The position numbers and the translations under genes were made by a program. A model generated the notes under the pieces. It saw only the letters and a program-made list of their open reading frames with translations. It did not search any database and was not told where the DNA came from. Below are positions 51,750-63,655 of a DNA stretch of 64,000 nucleotides, in pieces; the first letter of the stretch is position 1; every line of letters starts with the position of its first letter. Source of the DNA: Salvator merianae (lineage: Eukaryota > Chordata > Lepidosauria > Squamata > Teiidae). The stretch is from positions 104,820,941 to 104,884,940 of the forward strand of contig QVOM02000112.1 in the NCBI GenBank assembly GCA_003586115.2. The letters run 5' to 3'.

Positions 51750-52700
51750 AAGCGCAGCGAGGCATCATTTCAAGCCTCCCTAATAATCTCAGCCTGGCTG
51801 GCGGCTATTCAGCCGAAGCCCAAGGAGAACCCGGGCCAGGCCAGGCCTGCTGAAGCCTCGGCGGGCTCTTGGCGAAGGGCCAGGCCAGCCTGCAAGACAA
51901 GCCAGGCCACGTGCCCGCTCGGGAGGAGAGAATCCCACGCTGCCCTCCTGCTTCCCCCGGCGGGGACTCCTCCGGCTTCCGTTTGCACTGCGGTTTGCAG
52001 AGCGGGACCCCCTCCCCAGCAAGCCCTCCCCCCACTTGCGCCGCAGCAAACCGCGCCGGGGCCAAATCCAAACCCAGGCAGGGCTTGCTGCTCCTGCTGC
52101 AGCGAGGCGCAGGCCAACAGCGGACGCAGGTGCTGCAGCAGACAGAGCCAGCGGCGGGAGGCACGGGGAGCCCGCATCGCATCGCGTCGCGTCGCGCGCC
52201 ATGTGTGTGCGAGCGTGAGCGCCCGGCCGCTGGGACGGGAGAGCGAGCGGGTGGGTGAATGGGCAGGTCGCCGCCGCGTTAGCCAGCCGGCCGGCCGGCT
52301 TGGCCCCTTTGGCCGGGCGCGGAGCTGCTGCGAGCCAAGGGGTTGCCGCTGCAGCATGCCAAACCGCGGCAGTGGCCTCGACAAGGCGCTGAAGATGTCT
52401 TTGCAGCGGAAAACCAAGATCCACTCGGCTGCTGGTAAGGCTGCTGGGGGCAAAAAGGGGGCGGCTGGCCGGGGGCCAGGAGGGGGCAGGCAGCAGCACA
52501 TCCCGAGCAGGCCCCGCTCTTCCTCCCCGGCTTCATCCCGAACCCCCTTGTCCTTCCTCGCCGGGCGCAGCCGAAGCCGCCCGGGCCGCCCGCCGCCTCC
52601 GCGGCAAGGACCTCTCTCGCTTGCCCCCTCCAGGCTGAGGCTGACGCTGATGCGACGCGCGAGCTCTCCGTGTTGTGCATCTATATATAGAAAAGATTTA
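51750..52700 (+). promoter_or_regulatory. CpG-island promoter and 5' UTR of ATP8A2
   Basis: About 900 bp of very GC- and CpG-rich sequence surrounds the ATP8A2 start, with runs such as CATCGCATCGCGTCGCGTCG near 52175-52194. It is flanked on the left by repeat-rich DNA and grades into AT-rich intron on the right. Long frames on both strands (up to 307 residues) are open mainly because stop codons are rare in GC-rich DNA and are not supported as genes. The transcription start cannot be placed. Confidence 0.8.
52356..52434 (+). CDS. ATP8A2: ATP8A2 exon 1 (coding part), phospholipid-transporting P4-ATPase
   Basis: ATP8A2 with its CDC50A subunit flips phosphatidylserine and phosphatidylethanolamine to the cytoplasmic leaflet, mainly in neurons and photoreceptors. 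The exon encodes 26 residues plus one base: [20 protein letters not shown], then KIHSAA. The core [10 protein letters not shown] matches the N-terminus I recall for human ATP8A2 ([20 protein letters not shown]), followed by a similar basic stretch. It ends at a GTAAGG donor (52435-52440). The ATG has A at -3. It lies in a strong CpG island, as expected for a first exon. No catalytic or transmembrane segment is encoded here; those follow in later exons outside the window. The frame stays open upstream to an ATG at 52203 and downstream into the intron, so a naive 227-residue frame is not the real protein. The paralogue ATP8A1 is less likely because the ALKMSL signature is the ATP8A2 form. Confidence 0.9.
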
Positions 52701-53689
52701 GATATAGAAATCGGGTTGAATATTTCATGCATATTTCATGAAAGCTGCGTTGGGGGTTTGATGGCATCAATCCCTCGCCGGCCTCTTGTCTCATCCTCCC
52801 CCCCGCATCCCTTTTTTCGCATTCGTGAGTGCATTATTTGGAGGGAACACTTTGATTTTGTTTTATCTGCGGCACCAAGGATGTAAGAAGAGTGGGAGGG
52901 AAGGGCATTTTTGCGATCGATCCGTTCCAGTTTCGCTTTTACCGCTGGCCGCGCGGAGAAGGAGGATTTTGCTTCTGGCTGGAGAGGTCTGGGATTAAAA
53001 TACCCCCGGCGGATTTTTACTTTTGTGAGCGCGCGCCTGTTTAAAGTGCCCCCCCCCGCACTACATTCATACCTAAATTTTAATCCAACACAGTCCGCTT
53101 TCAGAGTGAGATAACGCACTGGCAAAGTGACAGCTGTTTGCTTTTGGCTTTCTCTACCTCAGAAAATTCACCTTAGGGTTAGATAACGTGGAAAGAAAAT
53201 GACTCCTCGCTTTGCTGATCTTGGCATCCACTCTCAAGGTGGACTGAAGCTGGATTAAAACTTAGGTGTGAATGCTGCCGAAGTTTTTTTATTTGCTTTA
53301 GGGCCTTTTGGTCGCTCACTCATTTGTTTGTCCCCTTGAAGCAGTTCACAAGACGAAATTTGCTTAATGCAAAAAAAATGTGGCTTCTAGTTTAAAAGGA
53401 GCAGGGAGGAGGTGTAGAGGGTCACACAGGGGAAATTCTTTCTTAATGTTGTATGTGATGTAGCGCATGCCATCTGGAAGATTTTGGGTTGTAACTCAGC
53501 AAAACAATAAAAAGATATTTTAAAAGCAAAATGAGATCTGCTGTTAACTTTAGATAAATAAGTTTATTGAGTAATCTAGAAGACCATATCAATTTGTACA
53601 TAAATAAAACAAGTAAGAACAGATTAAATGAATAAAACAGATAGGGCAGATTAAAGCAACATAATATTTCATTGTCCCCCGCACAAGGC

Positions 53690-54560
53690 ACCCCAAGGGA
53701 GTGAAGGTGGGAGGTTCTAAGCTGAGAGACCTTTAACAGGTTCAGACGTATTGGTTACATATTTGGTTATTCCTTGAAGCAGGAAACGTAATTTATACTT
53801 AGGCTCCCAGAAGCCTTTATCCTTTACTAGAGGTGTCAGATAGGACTGTCTTAGATCTGAATATAAATGGCATTCAAACAGGATTTGGTCTGAATCTCCA
53901 GTCCTAGGCTGGCCACATAAACACAATCTGTCAGCTATGGGAAGAACCTGCAATCTGCCCCACGTCATCACTGAGGCCATTTGGTTGAAACAGACGTGTA
54001 TAAAGACCTTCCTCAATTCCCTTCTTGTATCAAAGTGTAGATAATTTTCAGTTGCAAACTATTAACTTTAAAACCAAAGTGTTAAAGCTTCTCTGGAGGA
54101 AATGTTAAGCCATAAAACCAGCACATGACCCTCAATGCACAGGTCTGAATGAATAACTCTCTGTCCTGGTTTTCCTCTCAATATACTTTCTAGCTTGAGA
54201 GGAAAGATTTCCATAAAGCTTAGACAAGGTAGGAGAGGATTAAAACTCTCTACCTCAGTCCACCCATTCAGCCTGTATATTCTGCCATCATATTTAAAAC
54301 AAAAACAACCACATATTAAATGCTGAGATGCTCTGAATGGCAGGTGCTGATAGGAAACATGAGCTGCCACATCTAAAGACAGCAAGAAGCCAAGTTTGTG
54401 TTCCATGGGATTCTGCTTGCCTTTATCCTTCCGTATCATCTTGCTTTGGATGCGGTTCAGATTGCTGGCCCAAGACTGCAGTCCCATCATGGACATTAGC
54501 CCAATGGAACAAAGTGGCACTGAATTCAAAGTAGGGATGCAAAGGAGAAAGAGCATCTTA
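53690..54560 (-). mobile_element. LINE remnant with zinc-knuckle-like C-terminus
   Basis: A minus-strand frame at 53717-54016 reads LCLCGQPRTGDSDQILFECH and LYSDLRQSYLTPLVKDKGFW, resembling the C-terminal CC..H..C region of non-LTR ORF2 proteins. The upstream frame (54068-54601) carries LKREST-like 'LNRIQSKMIRK' sequence typical of the same region. Family not determined; probably inactive. It lies in ATP8A2 intron 1. Confidence 0.6.
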
Positions 54561-57124
54561 GCAAGTGCTTCAGATGTAGGATTCTTTGGCCTTTTCTGCA
54601 CTGGGCCTTATTCCGCGTTATATCCGGAATAGGGACCTGCCATCCGCATGCTCGTGCAGGCTTTGGGAGGCTGCTCTCTCTCTTTCTGTGCTCCTGCTGA
54701 ATGAGCTCCCATTGCACCCCTTGGCTGTCGCTTGAATTTTTGCACCCATTTATTTTTGTTCTACATGGTTTAGGCTGCCGAAATGGGTGCGAACCCATCT
54801 GTCTTCTAAACTGTGGTTTCGAAGGGAAGAAACAAATGTGCCTTGCTGGTAATCAGTAGGACTTAATTTGCAAGTAATGAATGCCATTGGGATCTAGGTA
54901 TTAATTAGAGTGTAAATTGATAATGCTGGATTCATCAGACTCCAGAAGCTGAATGTGCATGTAAATATGCACCAACCAAACAAGTGCCAGAAAGAGTCAC
55001 GTGCAGAACTGCAGTTTGTTGAACATGAACTGCTCAAAGAGGGTGAGGGAGCATTTGAATTTCACCCTACACTTCTGGATCTGTCAGAAGGCAGTAGTAG
55101 AGAGTGGAATGAAAGGTGCATCCCAGACATATAATGCAGAACTGGGCTCTCTGAGGCTGGGCTTTCTTTCCCGCCCACACTGTAGCATGGTCCCTCGTTC
55201 CCTCTGGGGTGCAATATAAGCTGGGAGAAAGAGCCCAATATCAAGTTCTGTGTGGGTCTGATCAGAGTATCATGTGGCCCAACTGGGCATCACGCAGCCC
55301 AATCAGCCAATTGTGCATGCACAATCAATGCATCGCACTGACTTGGAAGCTTAACCACCAGGTAGGCGCAAACACATCTTACCAGGAGGTGACTATCAAC
55401 TCCTGGTAAGGTTGTGGAGCACTGATTAGTGCTCCACAGGTATCCGCAATGAGGAGAGGCTGTAGCCTGCTCTCTGCTGCTCGTGTCTCTGCAAGGTGCG
55501 GATGCACTTGGCTAGCAAGCATGCTTGATGCTTGCTAGCAGCAAGTACGAACAGGCCCCATGGCTTATCAAGTAAGTCATGGACAAAGTGGGCTGAGGAG
55601 GCTCAGGACTTTATCCTAAATTCTATAATGTACAATTGAAATCAGAACTTTCTCTTTGGGGTTTGATGGATTCATTATTGTACATGTTCATAGCTGTGAG
55701 ATTGCTATATTGTACAGATGGAAGAACTCAGCATTATCCACCATGGAAGTTTGGCTAGTGAAATTGATAGACTTGGCAGGAACGGATAAATTATGATTGA
55801 TCAGAGAAAGAATATTAATGTTATTTTTTTTATTAAAAAAATGGAAATACTTTAGACCTTTTGAGTAAAAAAATGAAAATGATATATTGACTTTGGGATT
55901 CAATGATATTAAAGTTTGAATTACCAAAAGAAGTGAAGTAGTAATAATATTTAGGGGAGGTATGAAGAAGTGATGCATATTTAATCATCAAAAGGAAGAC
56001 TGGAAGTCTTCTTGCCTTTTTCTTTTTTCTTTTCTTTCTTGGTTTTTCTTTCTTCTTTTTTATATTTTATTGTACTGTAATATATCTGAAATCTCTAATA
56101 AAAAACATTAATCAGTGAACAACTTATAATTGCTTTATAATGCATAGTGTGTACATATTTTCTAATAAAGTCTATATCTGTGAATTAAAGTTATACTGTA
56201 TTAGACAAGAATAATGTATTTCTAATAAAATTTAATGAGTAAATAGAAATTTCCTCACTAATCATTGAAACTGGGATTTAAATAATTTAAACTGAGTTCT
56301 TCAGAACAACACTTTAAGTTGTAATTGAAATCAATTAAATCCAATCAGTCCCGGAAAGAGTTGGATCTGAAGCATCCTGTATGAGTGTAGGGAATGAGAG
56401 TGGGTTATAAGCTTTTGTCCCACTCAGAATCATCCCCTCTGCATTCTTTCTGTGAATCTCTTTCAATGAATCTAATCATGTGTTGGGGAAGGCATACATA
56501 AAACATTATATCAGTGGTTGGAATGTCAGTATAGAAGCTAGGGATCTGTGGGTTTGAGCGCTTGCTTAGTCAAAGCGTACTGGGACTAGGTTTAAATTTA
56601 AGGAGAGGAAAGGTCCTGTTGCCCCTCTGTCCCCCTTTTCAGAACGTACTGATCATCAGTCCTCTGTAACTATGTCCACACTGGGGCAGTAGACTGGTCT
56701 AGCAGCCATGCTAAAATGCTGCATCCGCATAGGACAAAGTGTTAGAACAGCTATAGTGCGAAAATGATACCGTAGCCTGCACCGACAGTGGACTGCTTGT
56801 AAGTGTGTTATACTGGATCAGCTGGTCATGTGTTGATGGCACCTGAGCAGCTAATCTGGTTCACCAGGGCTGACGAGCCCAGCACCATTTTGCTGGACAC
56901 CTGGAAGCACAGTTAGTTAAAACAGTCCTGGACAGCAACTTCAGAGTCTGGGAACTTTTGTTTCCAGCCTCCAATGTTGGGCTGAGATGGGCCATGTGCA
57001 AGGCAGACAGCCCCTGGCACAGGCCACTCGCCAAGCAGCTGATTCTGGAGTAGATCACTCTGTCTGCTCATGGCCAGGATGCCATGATATTGGAATCAAC
57101 ACTATGCACAGATATGTCCTCGGT
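54561..57124. other. ATP8A2 intronic stretch, little recognised
   Basis: Holds a GGCCTTTTCTGCACTGGGCC motif at about 54588 that resembles the TIR of the element at 62875. A block at 55340-55565 has short inverted motifs (ACTCCTGGTAAG, GCTTGCTAGC), probably a DNA-element remnant. A pyrimidine-rich tract lies at 56015-56065. No exon seen. Confidence 0.5.
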
Positions 57125-58240
57125 GACATAAGAACATATGAAATGCCCTTGCTGAATTGGTCCTGTGGTCCTTCTAGTCCAGCACCCTGTACTCATTGTA
57201 GAAACCAGTTATATATGGAACTCCATGAGCTGATCTGTGGCCTGCTCACAGTCTCCCAGGAGGGGCCTCCTGCCTCCTGTGGGTGCCTCCCTGAAGTCAC
57301 AGAACCATCAGAGCTAGTAACCTGTGGTCTGGACTAGTAACCTTGCCTTTTATGAATTTGTCTGAGCTTGTTTTAAAGCCAGCCATACCAATGGCCAATA
57401 CCACATCTTTTGGAAGTGCATTCTAATACCTTAACCATACAGAGCATGAAAAAAAATATTTTTTTATTTCTCCTGACACTCAAATTTTAGTTTGGTTGGC
57501 TGACCCAGAGTTCTGATATTTCACGAAGGGTACAAAAACTCTCCTTTTCCACTTTGTCTACACTGTGCAGAATGTCATACAGATACCTCTGCCCTGTTCC
57601 CTCTCACTTGTCACCTTTCTAAAGACTGTTTCAGTCCTTCCTCATAGAAGAGTTCCTCTGGGCATTTTACCATTTTAGTTGCACTTTTAAAAAAACTTTT
57701 TCCAGTCGGAGATATGACAAACCAGAAACGTATGCAGTCTTCCAGATGAGTTCATACCATGCATTGTACAGGGGCAATATAAAATCAGCAGTTTTACCTT
57801 CAGTACTGTTTCTTATTGCCCCTAATATACTGCTAACCTTTGTTTTTTTCTTCAGCTGACCCAACTGGATCGATACTTTCATTGAGCTATCTATCACTGC
57901 ACCAAGATAACTTTCTTAGAGATTCACAGCCAGTTCAAATCTGATTATTCTGTAGGATAAGTTTTGATGTTTAGCTCCAATATGTACTATTTTAGGCTTG
58001 TTCATGTTGAACAGCATCTGCCACTCTGGTACCCGTTTCTTCACTTTGGAGCTCTTCATAATCCCTTTCTGTATTTACCACTTTGTACAATTTGATGCCA
58101 TTAGCAAATGTGTCCACTTAATTGCCCACTCCTAGCTTTAAACCATTAATGTACTGTATGTGTTAAAAAGCAATGTCCCGGTAGAGAACCTCTGGGGACT
58201 CCAATTGTTACCACTCTCCATTGTGGGTTAGTCTTTGGTT
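57125..58240 (-). mobile_element. CR1-like LINE fragment, about 1.1 kb
   Basis: Reversed CR1 3' region beginning 'gacataagaacatatgaaat' and 'tggtccttctagtccagcac', then extending about 1 kb upstream through the ORF2 C-terminus ('ccactttgtctacactgtgc', 'aacagcatctgccactctgg'). Its 3' UTR is longer than in the 1590-type copies, indicating another CR1 subfamily. Many stops. Confidence 0.75.
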
Positions 58241-59159
58241 GCAACCACACAGATGCCTAGGATGCCCTCCAACCACTCTGGGAGCTGGACGTCTGCATAT
58301 CTAGACACTTCTGGGACTGTGCATTCACGCTCATCTGCCCACTTCCTATAGACTCCTGAGCCTCCACAGCCCTGCAAAAAGTGATTTACTATTGATCTTC
58401 TTCAGATGACTCATGGGGCTGGTTGTGGTAGCAGGGCTGTCTTTCCCACCATGTGGTTACATGGAAGGGGGAAGGTGCAATTTCCCAAGTCCAGTTTCCT
58501 CCCAGGCTGCTTTTTCGAGCACTGAAAATGGCTACCTTCCATCCCTACTTCTGATGCTTTGAAAAGGGACCCAGGGTGGAAACTTTGCTGCTGTGAGGGG
58601 AATTCCCCCACAGCAGCATTCCCAACAGACAGCACCAGCTGTGGCAAGGCTGTTTGCCTGAAGTGGCCCCTGCCCCTGCTCAAGTGCATCTCCTCCCTCC
58701 TGCCTCTGCCTCCTGCCCCAGCCCCTGGCCCCATCCAGCCCCCTGTGAAAGATGGCACAGTCTCCCTGACTAAGGCTGTAATCAGACACAGAAAAAAAGC
58801 ATCCCTGAGGCGTCTTACTGAAGGCTCTGAGGTGGGATTATTCACAAACCAGTCTGCCCCTCCCCCCTCTCATGAACATTCTATGCTAGAAAAGGTGGAT
58901 TAGAGAAGGTTGGAGGTACCAGGGCAACACAAGCTGTAACTCTTCTCCACTTTGTGCTGCTTTTTTTACCTTGGTGATTTCCCACCTTCTTTCTCTCTTT
59001 TTTCTTCTCATGGGGGATTCATAATAACTAGCAGCAAGAGGAGAAAATAGGGAAAAGAGTGCAGAGAAAAGAGTTTCATACCCCTTCCCTGGTGCCACTG
59101 CTCCAGTCAAAAGCAGAACTCTCAGCAACTTCTTTGTTGTAAAACTGTCAAAGTCAGGC

Positions 59160-59285
59160 GATTCAAGTCTGCATCTCAGTGACAGAGCATATATTTGGCG
59201 TGCAGAAGCTTCCAGTTTTATTTCCTGGCAATGAGCCTAGAATAAGTCCAGGGCAAACTACTTCTGCATCTTTGCAGAGAACACG
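59160..59285 (+). mobile_element. tRNA-derived SINE, second family
   Basis: 'gcatctcagtgacagagcat' (A-box region) and 'cttccagttttatttcctgg' (B-box region, degraded), then 'ccagggcaaactacttctgc'. A different family from the Sauria-type copies. Confidence 0.6.
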
Positions 59286-59315
59286 GCATGGATGTGTCTA
59301 GGAAGTGACCACAAA

Positions 59316-60493
59316 GGCATGGTCCGACATCATAAATTTAATCTGTATTGGAAGAGTACGAGGACTGAATTCATCTTCTACTTGTTCCCACATTTGCATT
59401 TTAACATGAACTCAGTTTGGACTTGCTCGATCTCACACTGATGTTTCTTGTGCTTGGCATGGGGAAACTGTACCTTTTCTGCCTCCACCCCTTGCCAAAT
59501 TCCCCTCCCTGTGCAGTCAGTGATTGGCTGCAGTCCCAATGTTCAAATCTTGACTTCACAGGGGCAGGCAAGTCAAGCTCTGCCCTCCGTGTGTCCCTGC
59601 TGCTGCTTCAGAACATGGATTCACTTGGCGGCACAACTATTAATTTGCCATTTGCTCCTTCTCCCCCTCCAGTCTGTATCTACACAAGCAGAACTTTAAT
59701 ACCACATGTACCGCACAATTAAGCTTCTTAAAGGGCAGGTGGACATTTCTGCTCCATTGCAATTGCACTTTTGCACAATTGCGCAATTTAAGAGTAGCAC
59801 AAAAGCAGGAGAGGTCCATGAAGAGAGGGAAACGTGGGAGGCTCTATTATCATGATGGTGTAGTTAATGGCCAGCAAATGGACTATGCTTCCCCTCCCCC
59901 CGAGACATCCTGAGCGGCATGTGTCTCACTATGTAGCTGTGTGCTGCTGACAGCAAAACTGATACTGAGTGGGTTCTTTGTTGGGGCAAGAGGACTGCAC
60001 TCCCAAACAGGTGCAGTCTGTTTTTTGGTTTAATCAACAGACAGAAGTGGAGGAAGCCTTTAATTTCTTCCTGGCAGTGTCAAATGGGGGATAAAGGAAG
60101 AGAGAGGACCGTAGTTTAGCAAAGTAAAATGGAGGATGGTTTTCTTTTCTCCTGGCAGCAGGGGAAGGGGGGATAATGGAGGCGGAAAAAATTACTGTGA
60201 TTCCTGCCCACCCACAAAGTCTATCATTGGATGGCAGGAAATGGGGATCCCTCCCTTTACCCATCTCCAAAAAAGTGCAGTCCCTCCCAAATAGGCTCCT
60301 TCTACGTTCTCACATTGAAAGTAAAGTGACCTAGCGATCTGGAACGGCTTGAGAACTCATTAAATCCAAATGCAAAGTAGTCTGGATTTCACCAATTTAG
60401 TCCAGAAAACCTACAGAAAGGCAAGATCATGTTGGGCTAATGGGAACTGAGGACGGTCTGTAAATTGATTAAATGCTGTGTCAGAATGCGGCC
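59316..60493 (+). mobile_element. 1.2-kb non-autonomous DNA element, copy C
   Basis: Colinear with copy A (30962-32157) from left end GGCATGGTCCGACATC to right end (inverse of GGCCGCATTCTGACAC), with all internal landmarks in the same order. Open frames are short and not conserved between copies. It lies in ATP8A2 intron 1. Confidence 0.8.
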
Positions 60494-62874
60494 CAAGCCC
60501 TTACCTGCTTCACTATCACCTGTAGTTTGGTCTTCCTACTCTTGCCCACCTCTGGTCACTCCCATTTACCCATTTTACATCCTTCTTGGAAGGGAGCATG
60601 TCTTGAGACCAGGGAATGAGCCAACATATTCTTTGTCAGTCTGCCCCATTCCCCATATAAAGGTGGCCCAGACTGGTGGACAGTGATTGTGTTGGTGGAA
60701 CCATCCTTTGTCATGCTGAAAGAAAGCAGTGTGGCTTTGTAGTTAAGACAGTTCACTGAAGCTAAGAGCACCTATTTAGCCTATGAGCTGCACTCTCCCT
60801 TCCTTTATCCTCTGGAGGTTATACACAAGAAGTCAGTGCAGCTGCTCTGTGTTTGTATGCTCATATGTCACAAAAACATGCACTTCAGCTGAGAAGAGAG
60901 ATTGTCACCCTTCTGTATTCCTTAAGGAATCCATCTGGTGTTTGGGAAAGGAGTGCCCTTGATACTCAGAGCTCCTATCAATTTTGAGGGTGTTCTAGTC
61001 CCTGTGCCTCTTCCCTATTGTCCCACTCTACTTTGTCTTTCTTGGTGCTGCACTTCTTATTTCTCTGTGTGTCTGGAAAGCTGCCAGGAGTGGCCAAGCA
61101 TGCTTGCTGTTCCATGTTCCAAAATAAAGTGCTCAGCTGAACTGACTCTTCTGAGATGTCAGCTCTCTGTGCCATTGTAACTTACTTCAACAAGTGCCAG
61201 AGTTGTTGAGATCCGTTGAGGTCCAGAGCTGTGGATAAAAATCTGTTAATTACTTTGACTGATGCTCCTTTTAGCATCTTGGGCTGCTACTGAAATCTAC
61301 CACCCATCTGTTGGCTTTTCAAATTTGTGCTTGTGTTTCTGGATTTGAAATTCTCTCTCTCTTGAACTACACAGGCAAGATGTATGCAGGGTTTGGTCTA
61401 GCAGTAAGGGATAGTTAGAAAGAGATTACACTGCCTGCCCATTTTGGGAAAGCAGCACAATTATTGTAGCAGCACTGTTATGTGACTAAGATACGTGCCC
61501 AGAACATACATCAGGAGAAGCCAGTTTGGATTCATCCAGATGTTAAGGTTAATGGGTAATGCAAAATTATCTGAAGTGCTCCCCATTGGCAACATTTGCC
61601 ACGGACACGCAGAACATACTAAGATTAAGAGGACTGCTACGCTTGTAGTGTTCTTGAAGTTGCAGTGTGTTGTCTGCATGCTGTCACAACCTCTCAGGAT
61701 CAAAGTCAGGGATTCCCTGGCTACTGTCTTAATGGCTGGGGCAGCCCTCCCACCAGTTAGGATGAAAGTCCTGACTGCCATCTTGTTGGGTGTATTTGTG
61801 GGTCATTGAATACAGGATATGGCCCCATTGATTATTTCCTGTGTTTGATGAGGCCACCAAGGAGACAGGTATGTCTCTTCATGTGGCAGCAGTGCCAGGG
61901 CCACCAATGAGCAAGGAAAAAGCTCTTGGAGCTCCTTCTCCTACTCTGCCATTCAAGTGCCATAAGAATGCTTATGGCAGACAGCAGCAGGATGGGTTTG
62001 GGTCCATGTGGATGCCACATTTATCCAATGCTCTGAATGGACCATGAGGAGGCAGGATTGTGCAGACCCCTCCCTAAATGGGTGCACTCACAATGCCATA
62101 AAGGTGCGTGTGGATCCTGCTTTGTGTATGATTGTTATGTTGCTGTGAGAGGGAGCAGGGCAGAATTCTAAAACACTCTTTTGTTTATATACCTAGGAGA
62201 GCAAAAATCCCTGGGTTGATTGTACTGCAAAACCTCCTAAATGTGGTTTAGCAACAGCATCAAAAAAGCCGTGTCCTGCAACTTTTAATGCTGCAGATTC
62301 AAATGGCCATAATAAGAACTGCATTGATTGAAATTTAAATTATTCTCTAAGAAGCTTATATCTCTTTCCTATTAAAGCCACTGACAGCAAAAACATAGCA
62401 TCCTCTCTTTCCTGCCTCTTTTAAGTTCCCTAAAAATAAGCCATTGTCAATACCACCATAGGTGGTTACAGAGTGCTTTTTTTTTTTTTAAATTGCTTGG
62501 GGCTTGCAAAAATTTAGAGAGCAAATGTTAGCGCTGTTAATATTGATTAAAATATAGGAATGCTGTTGCAGTCCTTTGTGATTTCCGTCTAATGAAGGTC
62601 AAGCTGAAATTACAGTCTGCTTTTTGGCTTCACAGAAGTGTACAATAAATTGTAGTTTTGATTGTGCAAAGCCATTAGTCTTATGGGAAACATTTGCAGT
62701 GTATTTTTCCCAGTAGAGCTAAGGTTCTAGCTGCAGGCCTGCATATGGAAGTACAAAACTTGTGCAATGGCGTTTGAACTGCATATCTACGTTCCAGATT
62801 TCCCCCTGCTCTACTCTAATCAGTATGGGTAAGAACCGGTGATAGGATTTGGTTCACTTCTGAATTCAGTCAGT
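60494..62874. other. ATP8A2 intronic stretch without recognised content
   Basis: No exon, RNA gene or named repeat recognised. Overlapping frames at 61461-61809 on both strands have no domain. Confidence 0.5.
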
Positions 62875-63285
62875 GGCCTTTTCTGCACTTACCTGCTTCA
62901 GATCTGGAGCTGTGGGTCCAGACTAGCCCAGCTAACTGATCTAGATCGTGGGGAGACCTGGACAGGATCAGTGCTGTCTGCACTGATGACATTGATCCAA
63001 ATTAGGCTACACAACTGCTGCAAAGCTTGCGTGAGCTGTGCAAAGAGTAACCCCACACCTCTAAAGGCTAGGAACAAATGGGACCTCTTGGGGTGTTTTT
63101 CAGTGGCATGCATCTGCATGCTTCCTGTGTTCTGGATCAGCCTTCTTAATCCGAATTATGCCAGTGGGGAGTGTGGCCAGTGGGGAGTGTGGCCTCATAG
63201 ATCTGCAGTAACGTGAAGAGCTGTGAGGTCTAGAACTGTACTACATGGACCCTTATTCCAGATTAAGGGTCTGTGCAGAAAGGGT
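62875..63285. mobile_element. Non-autonomous TIR element, copy 2
   Basis: Left end GGCCTTTTCTGCACTTACC, right end GTGCAGAAAGGGTC (inverse GACCCTTTCTGCAC). Landmarks in the same order as 14580-15055. It contains a direct duplication of 'gccagtggggagtgtg' near 63158-63190. No target duplication seen; no coding content. Confidence 0.65.
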
Positions 63286-63511
63286 CAAATGGTAAGTGTC
63301 AAAACATCTTGGGTGGTAGAGCAGATAGTGTGTGCATTGAGCATCTTTGGTTTCACTAGACCAAGAACATCATTTGACGTGATGTAGCATACCTTACCAC
63401 TCACATCTCCTCCAATGCTGCCCTATCATGTTTGGTTTGCTGGCCTTCCTTGGGTTCCGTGTTGTGTGGCTCAGTATGTTGGCTGTCTGCCATCATTCTT
63501 CCTGCTTTTGG

Positions 63512-63655
63512 AAGCAAAGCTGGGTCAGACCTGGTTAGTGGGAGATCGTTTGTCATTGTTGCTAAGAAAACTGCATGGATTTGTTCACGGAGTCACCTGG
63601 ATTGCAGCTCAACTTGATGGCACCTTTACTACAGTGTTCCATAGACAGCCTGGTT
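63512..63655 (+). mobile_element. 5S-rRNA-derived SINE fragment
   Basis: 'aagcaaagctgggtcagacc' + TGGTTAGTGGGAGATCG resembles the 5S rRNA 3' half. The following body 'gctaagaaaactgcatggat' and 'ttgcagctcaacttgatggc' + ACC is the usual SINE tail. Not a functional 5S gene. Confidence 0.65.

Noticed and set aside
51789..52886. Long frames of 227-307 residues in the second CpG island
   Set aside because: Except for the 26 codons of ATP8A2 exon 1, they are open because of GC content; they overlap on both strands and run through the splice donor.
54068..54601. 177-residue minus-strand frame as a host gene
   Set aside because: Adjacent frames show non-LTR ORF2 C-terminal features; more likely a LINE remnant in an intron.
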